DNA from: Roseovarius pelagicus
GTDB lineage: Bacteria > Pseudomonadota > Alphaproteobacteria > Rhodobacterales > Rhodobacteraceae
DNA: 64,000 bases
Direction: 5' to 3'
NCBI RefSeq assembly: GCF_025639885.1
Contig: NZ_CP106738.1
Span: 3,286,001 to 3,350,000 of the forward strand
Shown here: positions 42,075 to 51,935 of the stretch, piece by piece
Layout of the letters: each line of letters opens with the position of its first letter
How positions within the stretch are numbered: the stretch's first letter is position 1
Translations under genes and position numbers: made by a program
The notes under the pieces: model-generated
Seen by the model: the letters and a program-made list of their open reading frames with translations, nothing else
Told to the model about the DNA's origin: nothing
The model's database searches: none

Positions 42075-42959
42075 ATGAGAAAACGCAAGGGTATCATTCT
42101 GGCGGGGGGGACCGGGTCGCGGCTCTTTCCGGCAACGGCGGCCGTATCAAAACAACTGATGCCGATCTATGACAAGCCGATGATCTATTTCCCGCTATCG
42201 GTGTTGATGCTGACCGGTATCCGCGAGATCGCGATTATCACCACCCCGGAAGATCAGTCGCAGTATCAGCGCCTCATGGGCGACGGATCACAATGGGGGC
42301 TGCAACTGAGCTATATCGAGCAGCCTTCTCCGGATGGATTGGCGCAGGCCTATTTGCTGGCCGAAGAATTCCTGAACGGTGCCGCGTCTGCCATGGTGTT
42401 GGGCGACAACATATTTTTCGGGCATGGTTTGCCGGAACTGCTGACTGCGGCCGACCGACAGGTAGAGGGCGGCACGGTTTTTGGATACCGGGTGGCAGAT
42501 CCGAAACGCTACGGCGTGGTGGCGATGGATGCGGCGGGGCAGGTGACGGATATCGTCGAGAAACCCGAGGTGCCACCGTCGAATTACGCCGTGACGGGGC
42601 TTTATTTTCTCGACGCAACCGCCTCTGAGCGCGCCCGCACGATTACCCCATCTGCGCGGGGCGAACTAGAAATCACATCGTTGCTGCAAACCTATCTGAC
42701 CGACGGCAATCTTTCGGTGCAGCAAATGGGGCGCGGTTATGCATGGCTGGACACGGGCACCCATACCAGCCTGCTGGAGGCTGGCAATTTCGTGCAAACG
42801 CTTCAATCGCGTCAAGGGTTACAGGCCGGTTGCCCCGAGGAAATCGCGTATCAGCAGGGTTGGATTGACGATGCGGCGTTGCGAAAGCTGGGTGAATACT
42901 ATGGCAAGACCCAATACGGGTCCTATTTGCTAAGGTTGCTGAGCGAAGGTCGGAAATAG
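42075..42959 (+). CDS. rfbA: Glucose-1-phosphate thymidylyltransferase
   Basis: RfbA/RmlA makes dTDP-glucose, the first step to dTDP-L-rhamnose. The 294-residue protein starts at 42075 and shows KGIILAGGTGSRLFPAT, SKQLMPIYDKPMIYFP and ALVLGDNIFFGHG-type segments (here SAMVLGDNIFFGHGL). The canonical TRL of the first loop reads SRL, a conservative change. It is on the plus strand, while rmlD, rmlB and rmlC follow on the minus strand, so the pathway is split into two convergent units. Confidence 0.95.
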   Translation: MRKRKGIILAGGTGSRLFPATAAVSKQLMPIYDKPMIYFPLSVLMLTGIREIAIITTPEDQSQYQRLMGDGSQWGLQLSYIEQPSPDGLAQAYLLAEEFLNGAASAMVLGDNIFFGHGLPELLTAADRQVEGGTVFGYRVADPKRYGVVAMDAAGQVTDIVEKPEVPPSNYAVTGLYFLDATASERARTITPSARGELEITSLLQTYLTDGNLSVQQMGRGYAWLDTGTHTSLLEAGNFVQTLQSRQGLQAGCPEEIAYQQGWIDDAALRKLGEYYGKTQYGSYLLRLLSEGRK

Positions 42960-43094
42960 TCCGGCGGATTGGAGCACCGACCCTGCCGGTGAAACCGCCC
43001 GACGCGCAGTCCATTGTTGCACTCCATGCACATTAGGCGCTGTTCGAAGTCGAGCCGCCACACGCCAGAAACAGGGCATTACTGATGGCGCTCT

Positions 43095-43937
43095 TCAGGA
43101 CGCAAGGTCAGTCAGAACAGCGTGCAATCCCATCCGCCAGTCAGGTGGCGAAATGCCGAAGTCACGGGTGATCGCGTGGCAATCGAGCCGTGAGTTCAGT
43201 GGCCGTTGGGCAGGAGTTGGATAATCGGCACTGGGAATGTCTTCGACTGTAATCTTGCCGCCCGTTTGTGCAAAGATCGCACGCGCGAAATCGGCCCAGT
43301 TGGTGCTGGGCTGGCCGGCAAAATGATACGTCCCGCCGGATGCGCCGTGCTCTAATGCGCTGCACATGCGCAAAAGCGCATCGGCGATATCGGCCGCTGG
43401 GGTCGGGCCGCCCCATTGGTCGGCGACAATGCGCAGATTGTCGTGGGTTTGAGCGAGACGTAACATGGTTTTCACGAAATTGCTGCCGAATGCCGAAAAC
43501 ACCCATGCAGTCCGCAATATCACATGGTGCCCCCCGGCAGCGCGTACGGCGTCTTCGCCAGCCAGCTTGCTGCGCCCGTAAGCCCCGAGGGGCGAGGGCG
43601 TGTCACTCTCGCGCCAGGGTTCGGTGCCGGTGCCATCGAAAACGTAATCTGTAGAGATGTGTAGAAACGGTATGCCGCGCAGGGCACACACCTGCGCCAT
43701 GACGCCGGGTGCATGGGCATTGACGGCGGTTGCCGTGGCTTCATCTGTTTCGGCGGCATCGACAGCGGTGTATGCGGCGGCATTGATCACAGCATGTGGT
43801 GCGTGCGCCTCAATCGCGGTCCGGATGGCCTGTGTCTCTGTCAGATCGACATCATCGCGACCAAGCGTCTGAAGGTTGCTCTGTCGTTGCAATTCGCGCG
43901 CGACCTGACCGGTTCTACCGAAGACCAGAATCGTCAT
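43095..43937 (-). CDS. rfbD: dTDP-4-dehydrorhamnose reductase
   Basis: RmlD carries out the last step to dTDP-L-rhamnose with NADPH. The 280-residue SDR has the short cofactor loop VFGRTGQVAREL at the N terminus, VINAAAYTAVDAAE near residue 50, STDYVFDG near residue 100 and catalytic YGRSK near residue 124. It is the last gene of the minus-strand run rmlC-rmlB-rmlD, 56 bp after rmlB. Confidence 0.95.
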   Translation of the reverse strand: MTILVFGRTGQVARELQRQSNLQTLGRDDVDLTETQAIRTAIEAHAPHAVINAAAYTAVDAAETDEATATAVNAHAPGVMAQVCALRGIPFLHISTDYVFDGTGTEPWRESDTPSPLGAYGRSKLAGEDAVRAAGGHHVILRTAWVFSAFGSNFVKTMLRLAQTHDNLRIVADQWGGPTPAADIADALLRMCSALEHGASGGTYHFAGQPSTNWADFARAIFAQTGGKITVEDIPSADYPTPAQRPLNSRLDCHAITRDFGISPPDWRMGLHAVLTDLAS

Positions 43938-43993
43938 TACGCCGTTCCTTTCGTGTTTCGATCAACGGTCGTCCGACCCTTGGCGACGCGGCA

Positions 43994-45031
43994 TCAACCC
44001 AATCCGAGGCGCTCGCCGACTTCACCGCGCGCCAGAATGGCCTGCCACCAGTTTTCATTCTTCAGATACCATTCGACTGTGCGTTTCAGTCCTTCGGTCA
44101 CTGTGACCGATGGCCGCCAGCCAAGTTCGGTGCGGATGCGCGTGGGGTCGATCGCATAGCGTGCATCGTGGCCGGGACGGTCTGCGACGAAGCTGATGAG
44201 CCGGTCGTGCGGGGCGCCGTCGGGGTGTTCTTCGTCCAGTATCGCACAGAGGCTCTGCACCAGATCGAGGTTGCTCAGTTCGTTTTCGCCACCGACATTG
44301 TAACTGCGCGCAACCGTGCCACGATCCAGAACATGCAGCAGCGCATCAGCGTGATCCTCGACATAGAGCCAGTCGCGCACATTCGCACCATCGCCATAGA
44401 TCGGGATCGGTTGACCTGCCAGCGCCTTGAGGATGACCACGGGGATCAGCTTTTCTGGAAAATGGTAGGGACCGTAATTGTTGGAGCAGTTGGTTAGCAG
44501 CGTTGGCAAGCCATAGGTTTCGTGCCACGCCCGGACAAGATGATCCGAGGCCGCCTTGGACGCGGAATACGGGGAGTTGGGCGCATATGGTGTTTCTTCT
44601 GTGAACGCTCCAGTCGGCCCGAGTGAACCATAGACTTCATCCGTGGAAACATGGTGAAACCGGAAAGCTTCGGGTTGACCCTGTGCCCGCCAGTAGGTGC
44701 GCGCCGCCTCCAGCAGGTTATAGGTGCCGGTCACGTTGGTCTCTATGAAAGCACCGGGTCCGTCAATGGAACGGTCGACATGGCTCTCGGCGGCCAGATG
44801 CATCACCGCGTCGGGCGCGTGATCGGTGAAAATCCGATCCAATGCTGCGCGATCGCATATATTGGCGTGCTCGAAACTATAGAGAGGATCGCCCGCAACT
44901 TCGGCGACGTTTGCAAGGCAGGAGGCATAGGTCAATGCATCGAGGTTGACGACGTGATGTCCGCGCGCCACTGCAAGCCGTACAACTGCCGATCCGATGA
45001 AACCGGCCCCGCCGGTGATGAGCAGTTTCAT
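43994..45031 (-). CDS. rfbB: dTDP-glucose 4,6-dehydratase
   Basis: RmlB converts dTDP-glucose to dTDP-4-keto-6-deoxyglucose. The 345-residue protein has [16 protein letters not shown] at the N terminus, [15 protein letters not shown] near residue 80, [14 protein letters not shown] with the active-site Asp-Glu near residue 130, and catalytic YSASK near residue 160. Its start overlaps the rmlC stop by four bases, indicating coupled translation. Confidence 0.96.
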   Translation of the reverse strand: MKLLITGGAGFIGSAVVRLAVARGHHVVNLDALTYASCLANVAEVAGDPLYSFEHANICDRAALDRIFTDHAPDAVMHLAAESHVDRSIDGPGAFIETNVTGTYNLLEAARTYWRAQGQPEAFRFHHVSTDEVYGSLGPTGAFTEETPYAPNSPYSASKAASDHLVRAWHETYGLPTLLTNCSNNYGPYHFPEKLIPVVILKALAGQPIPIYGDGANVRDWLYVEDHADALLHVLDRGTVARSYNVGGENELSNLDLVQSLCAILDEEHPDGAPHDRLISFVADRPGHDARYAIDPTRIRTELGWRPSVTVTEGLKRTVEWYLKNENWWQAILARGEVGERLGLG

Positions 45032-45597
45032 GGGTGCGCCTCATAAACGAACGGTGTGTCGAGTTCAGCAAGCCGGGGGGCTGCCGCGTCCTTGGCCGAG
45101 AGCACAGCGGAACCCGGAGAAACGCCCCAGTCGATGCCGATTTCCGGGTCGTCATATGCCAGAGCGCGATCACAGTCCGGGGCATAATAGTCAGTACATT
45201 TGTAACAGATTTCAGTATCTTTTTCGCGGGTGACGAAACCATGAGCAAAGCCGGCGGGCACCAGCAATTGGCGGCCGTTTTCAAAACTAAGCTCAACTCC
45301 GACCCATTGCCCGTAGGTCGGACTGCCAGCCCGGATATCGACCGCCACATCGTACAGACGCCCGCGCCCGCAGCGCACAAGCTTGTCCTGAGCGCGCGGT
45401 GGCGTCTGAAAATGCAATCCGCGGATTGTGCCGACCTGCTGTGACAGCGAATGATTGTCCTGCACGAAATCCATATCGATCCCGGCGTCGGCCAGCCGCT
45501 GACGGTTCCAGCTTTCGCTGAAAAACCCACGGGAGTCGCCATGCCGGGCAGGCGTTATGATCACCACCCCGTCTAACGCTGTCTTTTCAATTTCCAT
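45028..45597 (-). CDS. rfbC: dTDP-4-dehydrorhamnose 3,5-epimerase
   Basis: RmlC epimerises dTDP-4-keto-6-deoxyglucose at C3 and C5. The 189-residue cupin shows the catalytic histidine in [12 protein letters not shown] near residue 62, [18 protein letters not shown] and [11 protein letters not shown]. It leads the rmlC-rmlB-rmlD operon. A second RmlC-family gene at 7585-8133 lies in a CDP-sugar cassette and probably has another substrate. Confidence 0.95.
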   Translation of the reverse strand: MEIEKTALDGVVIITPARHGDSRGFFSESWNRQRLADAGIDMDFVQDNHSLSQQVGTIRGLHFQTPPRAQDKLVRCGRGRLYDVAVDIRAGSPTYGQWVGVELSFENGRQLLVPAGFAHGFVTREKDTEICYKCTDYYAPDCDRALAYDDPEIGIDWGVSPGSAVLSAKDAAAPRLAELDTPFVYEAHP

Positions 45598-45983
45598 CGC
45601 TTTCGTCCTGTCGTCGGTTTTGGCTGTGGTCTGAATCCCAAGCGGGTCTTTGCATTCCCTTTATCGTATCTGGCGCGATTGGCACACTGCTCGTTTCATG
45701 TGTGATGAATGGTCGGAACTGTAGGGCAATGGGTATATTGCTGCTGCAATTCTGCTGGTAATTTCGGAATTTCGGTTCAGAACGTCATGTGAAATTTTGA
45801 AGCATTCTGCGAGATCAAAGTGACCTGTGTTTAAAGTACAGGTAGCACTGCGCGCCCTCAGGTACCTGTTTTTGACTGCACGGTTCCACTGCAGGCTGGA
45901 CGTGGATCGTCTCAGACGGTATTCCGCCCACATCTGGGGGCGCCGCCTCCTTTGACTGACCCTTAGAAAGCGACCGCAAGACA
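45598..45983. other. Divergent intergenic region with CAGGT repeats
   Basis: The 386 bp between rmlC (minus) and the sulfate activation gene (plus) contain no gene I can support. ACCTGT and ACAGGT arms flank nine bases at 45823-45843, and CAGGTACCTG at 45859-45868 is a perfect ten-base palindrome. These may be operator sites for the gene at 45984. I see no known riboswitch. Confidence 0.45.
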
Positions 45984-47693
45984 ATGCTTAACAACCTCAC
46001 CCCGATTCCGGAACTTTATGTCAGCTATGACAGTGCCCAGAAGCTGAAGCTGGAAGCGGCCGATCTGGTCAGTCATGACCTGACGCCGCGGCAGATTTGT
46101 GATCTGGAACTGTTGATGAATGGTGGGTTCAATCCGCTCAAGGGTTTTTTGTCGGAAGACGATTACAACGGCGTCGTTGACAACATGCGGCTTGCCGATG
46201 GCACGCTCTGGCCGATGCCGATCACGCTGGATGTCAGCGCCGATTTTGCCGAAGCGCTGGAACTGGGTCAGGATATCGCCCTGCGCGACCAAGAGGGCGT
46301 GATCCTCGGCACCATGACCGTGACCGACCGCTGGACGCCGGACAAATCACGCGAGGCCGAAAAGGTGTTCGGTGCCGATGACAGCGCCCACCCGGCGGTG
46401 AACTATCTGCACAACACGGCCGGTGCGGTTTACCTCGGCGGGCCGGTCACCGGAATCCAGCAGCCGGTGCATTACGATTTCCGCGCGCGGCGCGATACAC
46501 CCAACGAGTTGCGCGCCTATTTCCGCAAGGTCGGCTGGCGCAAGGTCGTGGCGTTCCAGACCCGCAACCCGCTGCACCGCGCGCATCAGGAACTGACGTT
46601 CCGTGCCGCCAAGGAGGCGCAGGCCAACCTGCTGATCCACCCGGTCGTGGGCATGACCAAACCCGGCGATGTCGATCACTTTACCCGCGTGCGCTGTTAC
46701 GAGGCCGTATTGGACAAATACCCCGGATCGACCACGTCGATGAGCCTGCTCAATCTGGCGATGCGCATGGGTGGCCCGCGCGAGGCGGTCTGGCACGGGC
46801 TGATCCGCGCCAACCATGGCTGCACCCATTTCATCGTTGGCCGCGACCATGCCGGTCCCGGCAAGAATTCCAAGGGCGAGGATTTCTACGGGCCGTATGA
46901 TGCGCAGGAGTTGTTTCGTGCGCACCAAGAGGAGATCGGCGTCGAGATGGTCGATTTCAAACACATGGTCTATGTGCAGGAACGCGCCCAATACGAGCCG
47001 ATGGACGAGATCGCTGACAAGGATGACGTGACGATCCTGAACATCTCGGGCACCGAGCTGCGCCGCCGCCTGTCCGAAGGGCTGGAAATCCCTGAATGGT
47101 TCTCTTTTCCCGAGGTTGTGACCGAGCTGCGCAAAACCCGCCCGCCCCGCGCGAGCCAGGGGTTCACCGTATTCTTCACCGGTCTGTCGGGGTCAGGCAA
47201 ATCGACCATCGCCAACGCGCTGATGGTCAAGCTGATGGAGATGGGCGGGCGTCCCGTGACGCTGCTGGACGGTGATATCGTGCGCAAGAACCTCTCAAGC
47301 GAGTTGGGCTTCAGCAAGGAACACCGCGATCTGAACATCCGCCGCATCGGGTATGTCGCAAGCGAGATCACCAAGAACGGCGGCATCGCCATCTGCGCGC
47401 CCATCGCGCCCTATGCCACCACGCGCCGCGCCGTGCGCGAGGACGTGGAGGCCTTTGGTGCCTTCGTGGAGGTCCATGTCGCCACCACGCTGGAGGAATG
47501 CGAACGCCGCGATCGCAAGGGCCTGTACAAGCTGGCACGCGAAGGCAAGATCAAAGAGTTTACCGGCATCTCAGACCCCTACGACACGCCGCAAAACCCG
47601 GAACTCAGCGTCGAGACCGAAAATGTCGAAGTCGACAACTGCGCCCATCAGGTCATCCTGAAGCTGGAACAGTTAGGGCTGATCAAGGGGTGA
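45984..47693 (+). CDS. Bifunctional sulfate adenylyltransferase/adenylylsulfate kinase
   Basis: This 569-residue fusion makes PAPS from sulfate in two steps. Residues 1-390 are ATP sulfurylase (Sat type), with QTRNPLHRAHQE near residue 195 and GRDHAGPG near residue 290 as ATP-binding motifs. The remainder is APS kinase (CysC), with Walker A GLSGSGKST near residue 404 and DGDIVRKNLSSELGFSKEHR. Such Sat-CysC fusions are common in Rhodobacteraceae. The product supplies cysteine synthesis or sulfation of polysaccharide. It stands alone, with a strong hairpin after the stop. Confidence 0.95.
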   Translation: MLNNLTPIPELYVSYDSAQKLKLEAADLVSHDLTPRQICDLELLMNGGFNPLKGFLSEDDYNGVVDNMRLADGTLWPMPITLDVSADFAEALELGQDIALRDQEGVILGTMTVTDRWTPDKSREAEKVFGADDSAHPAVNYLHNTAGAVYLGGPVTGIQQPVHYDFRARRDTPNELRAYFRKVGWRKVVAFQTRNPLHRAHQELTFRAAKEAQANLLIHPVVGMTKPGDVDHFTRVRCYEAVLDKYPGSTTSMSLLNLAMRMGGPREAVWHGLIRANHGCTHFIVGRDHAGPGKNSKGEDFYGPYDAQELFRAHQEEIGVEMVDFKHMVYVQERAQYEPMDEIADKDDVTILNISGTELRRRLSEGLEIPEWFSFPEVVTELRKTRPPRASQGFTVFFTGLSGSGKSTIANALMVKLMEMGGRPVTLLDGDIVRKNLSSELGFSKEHRDLNIRRIGYVASEITKNGGIAICAPIAPYATTRRAVREDVEAFGAFVEVHVATTLEECERRDRKGLYKLAREGKIKEFTGISDPYDTPQNPELSVETENVEVDNCAHQVILKLEQLGLIKG

Positions 47694-47703
47694 TGAGGGT
47701 ATT

Positions 47704-47738
47704 TGACCCAGCAAACCAGTCAGTGGTTTGCTGGGTCA
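47704..47738 (+). terminator. Strong hairpin after the sulfate activation gene
   Basis: A perfect 15-base-pair stem (TGACCCAGCAAACCA and its complement) with a five-base loop begins 11 bases after the stop codon. It lacks a T-run but is the most stable stem-loop I see in the window and fits transcription termination or message protection. Confidence 0.7.
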
Positions 47739-47860
47739 GAATACGCGTGACCTATTGAGATTCGACAGATCTGCTGAGGGGGCATCGGCTGATTTTTCGG
47801 TCTGCCGCGCCAACTCTGACAAGGTGCTGACTGCGCAGCCATGATCCCGCAGGGGATGGC

Positions 47861-49369
47861 CTAGGCCGAACCGTATTCCTGTCGCAGCAGGTTCTTTTGG
47901 ACTTTGCCCATGGTATTGCGGGGCAATTCGGGGACAAGGATCAGTTTGCGGGGTTGCTTGAAGCGCGCCAGAGACTTTGAAATACCCTCTGCAATCTGCT
48001 CGACATCTGGATATGCGCCCTTTTGGGCCACGACCAGAGCGAGAACCGCCTCGCCAAAGTCTGGATGCGGCACGCCGATGACGGCGCTTTCCAATACGCC
48101 GGGCTGGTCGTCGATCAGCAATTCGATCTCTTTGGGATAGATATTGTAACCGCCCGAGATGATCAGATCCTTGTCTCGCCCGACGATGACGACATAGCCA
48201 TCATCGTCGATCCGCCCCAAATCGCCGGTGATGAAAAACCCATCTGGCCGCAATTCCTCGGCGGTTTTCTCGGGCATTTGCCAATAACCTTTGAATACAT
48301 TTTCCCCACGCACCTCGATCTGGCCTATCTCACCATCAGGCAGGGTGTCGCCGGTCGCTGGATCCGTAATCTTTAGCTCGACCCCCGGCAGTGGAAATCC
48401 GACCGTGCCAGCCCGTCGTTCGCCCTCGTAAGGGTTGGAGGTGTTCATGTTGGTTTCGGTCATGCCGTAACGTTCCAGAATACGGTGCCCTGTGCGCGTC
48501 TCGAATTGCACATGGGTTTCTGCCAGTAACGGGGCACTGCCCGAGATGAACAATCGCATGTGCTGTGCGACGTCCTTGGTGAACCTTGGATCATCCAGTA
48601 GCCGGGTGTAGAAGGTCGGCACGCCCATCATCGTCGTCGCGCGATGCATATTGCCGATCATGGTGTCGAGGTCGAATTTCGGCACAAAAATCATCGCGCC
48701 GCCCGCCACAAGCGTCACATTTATCGCGACGAACAGGCCGTGAGTGTGAAAGATCGGCAACGCGTGCAGCAACACGTCATCGCGGGTAAATCGCCAAGCC
48801 TCGGTTAATGTCTGCGCGTTCGACAGCAGGTTCGCCTGCGTTAACATTGCGCCCTTGGATCGGCCCGTCGTCCCCGAGGTATAGAGGAACGCTGCCAGAT
48901 CATCCGCGCTGCGATCAACGGTGTTGAAGGTATCCGGCTGATCATCTGCCAGCTGCGCCAAACTACCGCCGCCGTTGTCGTCCAGCGTCAGGAGTTGAGC
49001 ATTTGCCGCTTCGGCGACTGCTTTCATATCGTCGCGTCGATTGGCTTGGCAAACGAACAGCTTTGCGCCGGAATCGGTCACGAAATAGCTGACCTCGTCA
49101 GGCGTATAGGCGGTGTTAAGCGGTAAAAAGACCAGCCCGGCCTGAACGCAGGCCGCGTAGAGTGCGACCGCGTCGGGGGATTTGTCTATTTGTGCAGCAA
49201 GACGATCCCCCGGTGTCAGCCCCATTTTGGCCAACGCATTGGCATAACCCGCGGTTCGCGCCAGAAACTCGGCATGAGTGACCTGCGCACCATCTGGTAA
49301 CACAAGAAACGTCGTGGATTGGTCGGCATGGCGAGCGAACAGCGTGTCAAAGAGCGGGTTAGCCATCAA
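47861..49369 (-). CDS. matB: Malonyl-CoA synthetase
   Basis: MatB activates malonate to malonyl-CoA with ATP. The 502-residue acyl-adenylate enzyme has the P-loop-like YTSGTTGRSKGA near residue 165, the YGMTETNM motif near residue 300, TGDLGRIDDDGYV near residue 385 and the C-terminal lysine in NTMGKVQKN. It is the last gene of a malonate operon directly after the malonyl-CoA decarboxylase gene (8 bp). Other acyl-CoA synthetases look similar, but the operon makes MatB clear. Confidence 0.93.
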   Translation of the reverse strand: MMANPLFDTLFARHADQSTTFLVLPDGAQVTHAEFLARTAGYANALAKMGLTPGDRLAAQIDKSPDAVALYAACVQAGLVFLPLNTAYTPDEVSYFVTDSGAKLFVCQANRRDDMKAVAEAANAQLLTLDDNGGGSLAQLADDQPDTFNTVDRSADDLAAFLYTSGTTGRSKGAMLTQANLLSNAQTLTEAWRFTRDDVLLHALPIFHTHGLFVAINVTLVAGGAMIFVPKFDLDTMIGNMHRATTMMGVPTFYTRLLDDPRFTKDVAQHMRLFISGSAPLLAETHVQFETRTGHRILERYGMTETNMNTSNPYEGERRAGTVGFPLPGVELKITDPATGDTLPDGEIGQIEVRGENVFKGYWQMPEKTAEELRPDGFFITGDLGRIDDDGYVVIVGRDKDLIISGGYNIYPKEIELLIDDQPGVLESAVIGVPHPDFGEAVLALVVAQKGAYPDVEQIAEGISKSLARFKQPRKLILVPELPRNTMGKVQKNLLRQEYGSA

Positions 49370-49377
49370 ATGTTTCC

Positions 49378-50622
49378 TTACGTGTTCGACTTTTCGGCGG
49401 CGCGAACCAATGCTTTGACCTCAGGTGAGGACGAAATTTCGTGAGACCCGGCAAAACGTTCGTGGTTCTGCGCAATGGCGGAAAGATCGTAGAGATAGTT
49501 CACCATAGCGCCCCCCGATTGCGCCAGACCATTTGGCGAGGTGTCGGCATCAGAGTGCACCGCATGGACCGTCGCCCCATTGCCCAGATGAAACCGCGCA
49601 ACCGGATCAACAGGCGCACCGTCCGACCGCTTGGCCTGCAAGAGATATTGCGCCGCAAGTTGTTGCAGACGTTCACTGGCCAAGGGCTGATTCATGCCCT
49701 CCGCCGCCAGCCATTTAGCGAGGCCGGGTATGGGTGACAAGGTCACAAAAGTCTTGAGGCCGGGCAATCCGCGAGAAAGGTCATCAACAACCTGCTTGAT
49801 CAACGAATTTCCAAAGGAAATCCCCGCAAGACCCGATTGACAGTTGGAAATGGAATAGAACACGGCGGTGTCGGCCTCTTCGGCGCTCAGAACATCGCGC
49901 CCGTCCGCCAAGACCTGCTGAATCGACCCGGGGATGCCCTTTGTCAGTGCAACTTCGACAAAAATCAGTGGTTCATTTGGCATTGTCGGGTGAAAGAAAG
50001 CAAAGCAGCGTCGATCGGAAGGCTGCATGCGGCGGCGCAGGTCATCCCAGCTGTCGATGGCATGAACCGCCTCATACTGGATGATCTTCTCCAGAATATG
50101 TGCTGGGCTTTCCCAGTTTATCGGGCGCAGGACCAGAAATCCGCGGTTAAACCACGATGCGAAAAGATGCTTGAAATCCAGATCAATCGCCGCGAGTGAC
50201 GCATCCTTGCGCGCCATCCCCAGCAGATCGCGCCGCATCGCCACCAAACTGCCGGTTGCACCCGGCACCTGATTCAGCCGGCGCACCAGTTCCTGTCGGG
50301 TAGGTTCTGCAGCTTCCATGAATGCGCGATAGCTGCTTTGCGACGGTTCTGCTTCATAGGCTTCCAGTGCGACGCGGACCTTGCCTGCGTCTATGTCCAT
50401 GCCGGTCGCCAGATAACTGAAGAAGGCGCTCTTCTCTTCTTCTTCCATCGCTGCGTAGCGGTCCAGAATTTGCCGGGCGAGGGTCATTCCGCGCACTTCA
50501 CCGCGATTGCCGATCAGTTCTGCGATCGAATCCTCAATGGGGCGGTTGTCCCATTTTGTTGCTGACAGCACCTTTGATGATCGGTCAAATACCGTCGACA
50601 GAAGATCGGCAAGCAGGCTCAT
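49378..50622 (-). CDS. matA: Malonyl-CoA decarboxylase
   Basis: MatA turns malonyl-CoA into acetyl-CoA and CO2. The 414-residue protein starts at 50622 (MSLLADLL), overlapping the TRAP permease stop by ATGA. It has an N-terminal helical domain and a C-terminal acyltransferase-like catalytic domain with FYSISNCQSGLAGISFGNSLIKQV-type residues (read in parts) near residue 250 and RFHLGNGATVHAVH near residue 350. With MatB and the TRAP importer it completes malonate use as a carbon source. Confidence 0.93.
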   Translation of the reverse strand: MSLLADLLSTVFDRSSKVLSATKWDNRPIEDSIAELIGNRGEVRGMTLARQILDRYAAMEEEEKSAFFSYLATGMDIDAGKVRVALEAYEAEPSQSSYRAFMEAAEPTRQELVRRLNQVPGATGSLVAMRRDLLGMARKDASLAAIDLDFKHLFASWFNRGFLVLRPINWESPAHILEKIIQYEAVHAIDSWDDLRRRMQPSDRRCFAFFHPTMPNEPLIFVEVALTKGIPGSIQQVLADGRDVLSAEEADTAVFYSISNCQSGLAGISFGNSLIKQVVDDLSRGLPGLKTFVTLSPIPGLAKWLAAEGMNQPLASERLQQLAAQYLLQAKRSDGAPVDPVARFHLGNGATVHAVHSDADTSPNGLAQSGGAMVNYLYDLSAIAQNHERFAGSHEISSSPEVKALVRAAEKSNT

Positions 50623-51935
50623 ATCGCTGGTCCCATTACCATATCTGGCAGCCAGGTCGCGATGCCGGGGAACAGGCACAGCAGCACAATTGCCAGCACC
50701 ATACAGGCGACGAAGGGCAGGGATCCGGTCAGGATCGTCTTGAGCGGGATGTCGGGTGCGATGCCGTTGATGACATAGAGGTTCAGCCCCACAGGCGGTG
50801 AAATCAGGCCGATTTCCATGTTGATCGTCAGGATCACGGCAAACCAGATCGGATCAAATCCGGCAGTCACGATGACAGGCAACAGGATAGGTGCCGCCAT
50901 CAGGATCACGGCAACGGGTGGCAAAAAGAACCCGGCGATCAGCAAGAAGACGTTGATCGCCCCCATCAGCCACCAGCGATTGACGTCCAGCGTGCCGATC
51001 CATTCAGCGATGGACTGGGTGATGAACAGGCTGGACAGCATGTAGGAAAACACCCCTGCCGCCGCGATGATAAAGAGGATCATCACCGATTCCCGCGTGC
51101 TGTCACGCAGGACCACCCACAGGTCGCGCGGGTTCCACAGCTTGTAGATCACCATGGCAATCAACAAACATAGCAACGCCCCGACAGCGGCCGTTTCGGA
51201 CGGCGTCGCGATGCCGCCATACATGGCATAGAGCACGCCCAATATGATGAACAAGAACGGCAGGACACGCGGCAGAATCTCGAATTTTTCGCGCCAGCTA
51301 TACGAACCAGAGCTGAGCAGATCCCGATCACCTGACCGCGCCGTGGAATAGAGCGACCATGCCATGAACAAACCAACCAGCAGCAGCCCCGGCAGGACGC
51401 CCGCCAGAAACAACCGCCCGATCGAGCTTTCTGTAGCGATGCCGTAAACGATCATGGTCACAGACGGCGGGATCAAAATCCCCAGCGTGCCACCCGCAGC
51501 GATAGACCCCGCAGCAACGCCATCGGGATAGCCACGCTTGCGCATTTCAGGAATGCCCATCTTGCCGATTGCGGCACAGGTGGCAGGGCTAGATCCTGAC
51601 ATCGCGGCAAACAGCGCGCAGGCCCCAAGATTGGAGATCACCAGCCCGCCGGGCACACGGGTTAGCCAGCGTTCAAGTGCCTCATAGAGGTCAGCGCCTG
51701 CCCGTGTGGAGGCAATGGACGAGCCCATGATGATGAACATCGGGATTGCGAGCAGCGCGAAATTATCAAGTTTTCCGAACAGGATTTCCGGCATCAGTTC
51801 TAACGAGCGCATACCGTCAAAGATGATCAGGAATCCGGCGGATACGATCAGCAGCCCGATGGCAACAGAGACCCCGGAAAACAGAACAAGGATCGTGGCG
51901 AGCGCGACCAGACCGCTAAGGGAAAGGGGGTCCAT
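50619..51935 (-). CDS. TRAP transporter large permease (DctM type)
   Basis: This 438-residue inner-membrane protein has about 12 hydrophobic segments and the DctM features SGSSPATCAAIGKMGIPEM near residue 115 and GGTLGILIPPSVTMIVYG near residue 148. It is the channel-forming subunit of a sodium-driven TRAP importer. One-base overlap with the small permease gene and ATGA overlap with matA show operon coupling and identify malonate as the likely substrate. Confidence 0.94.
   Translation of the reverse strand: MDPLSLSGLVALATILVLFSGVSVAIGLLIVSAGFLIIFDGMRSLELMPEILFGKLDNFALLAIPMFIIMGSSIASTRAGADLYEALERWLTRVPGGLVISNLGACALFAAMSGSSPATCAAIGKMGIPEMRKRGYPDGVAAGSIAAGGTLGILIPPSVTMIVYGIATESSIGRLFLAGVLPGLLLVGLFMAWSLYSTARSGDRDLLSSGSYSWREKFEILPRVLPFLFIILGVLYAMYGGIATPSETAAVGALLCLLIAMVIYKLWNPRDLWVVLRDSTRESVMILFIIAAAGVFSYMLSSLFITQSIAEWIGTLDVNRWWLMGAINVFLLIAGFFLPPVAVILMAAPILLPVIVTAGFDPIWFAVILTINMEIGLISPPVGLNLYVINGIAPDIPLKTILTGSLPFVACMVLAIVLLCLFPGIATWLPDMVMGPAI

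Noticed and set aside
45770..45983. Possible SAM-type or other riboswitch before the sulfate activation gene
   Set aside because: I looked for the conserved cores of the SAM riboswitch classes found in alphaproteobacteria and did not find them; only short inverted repeats are present.
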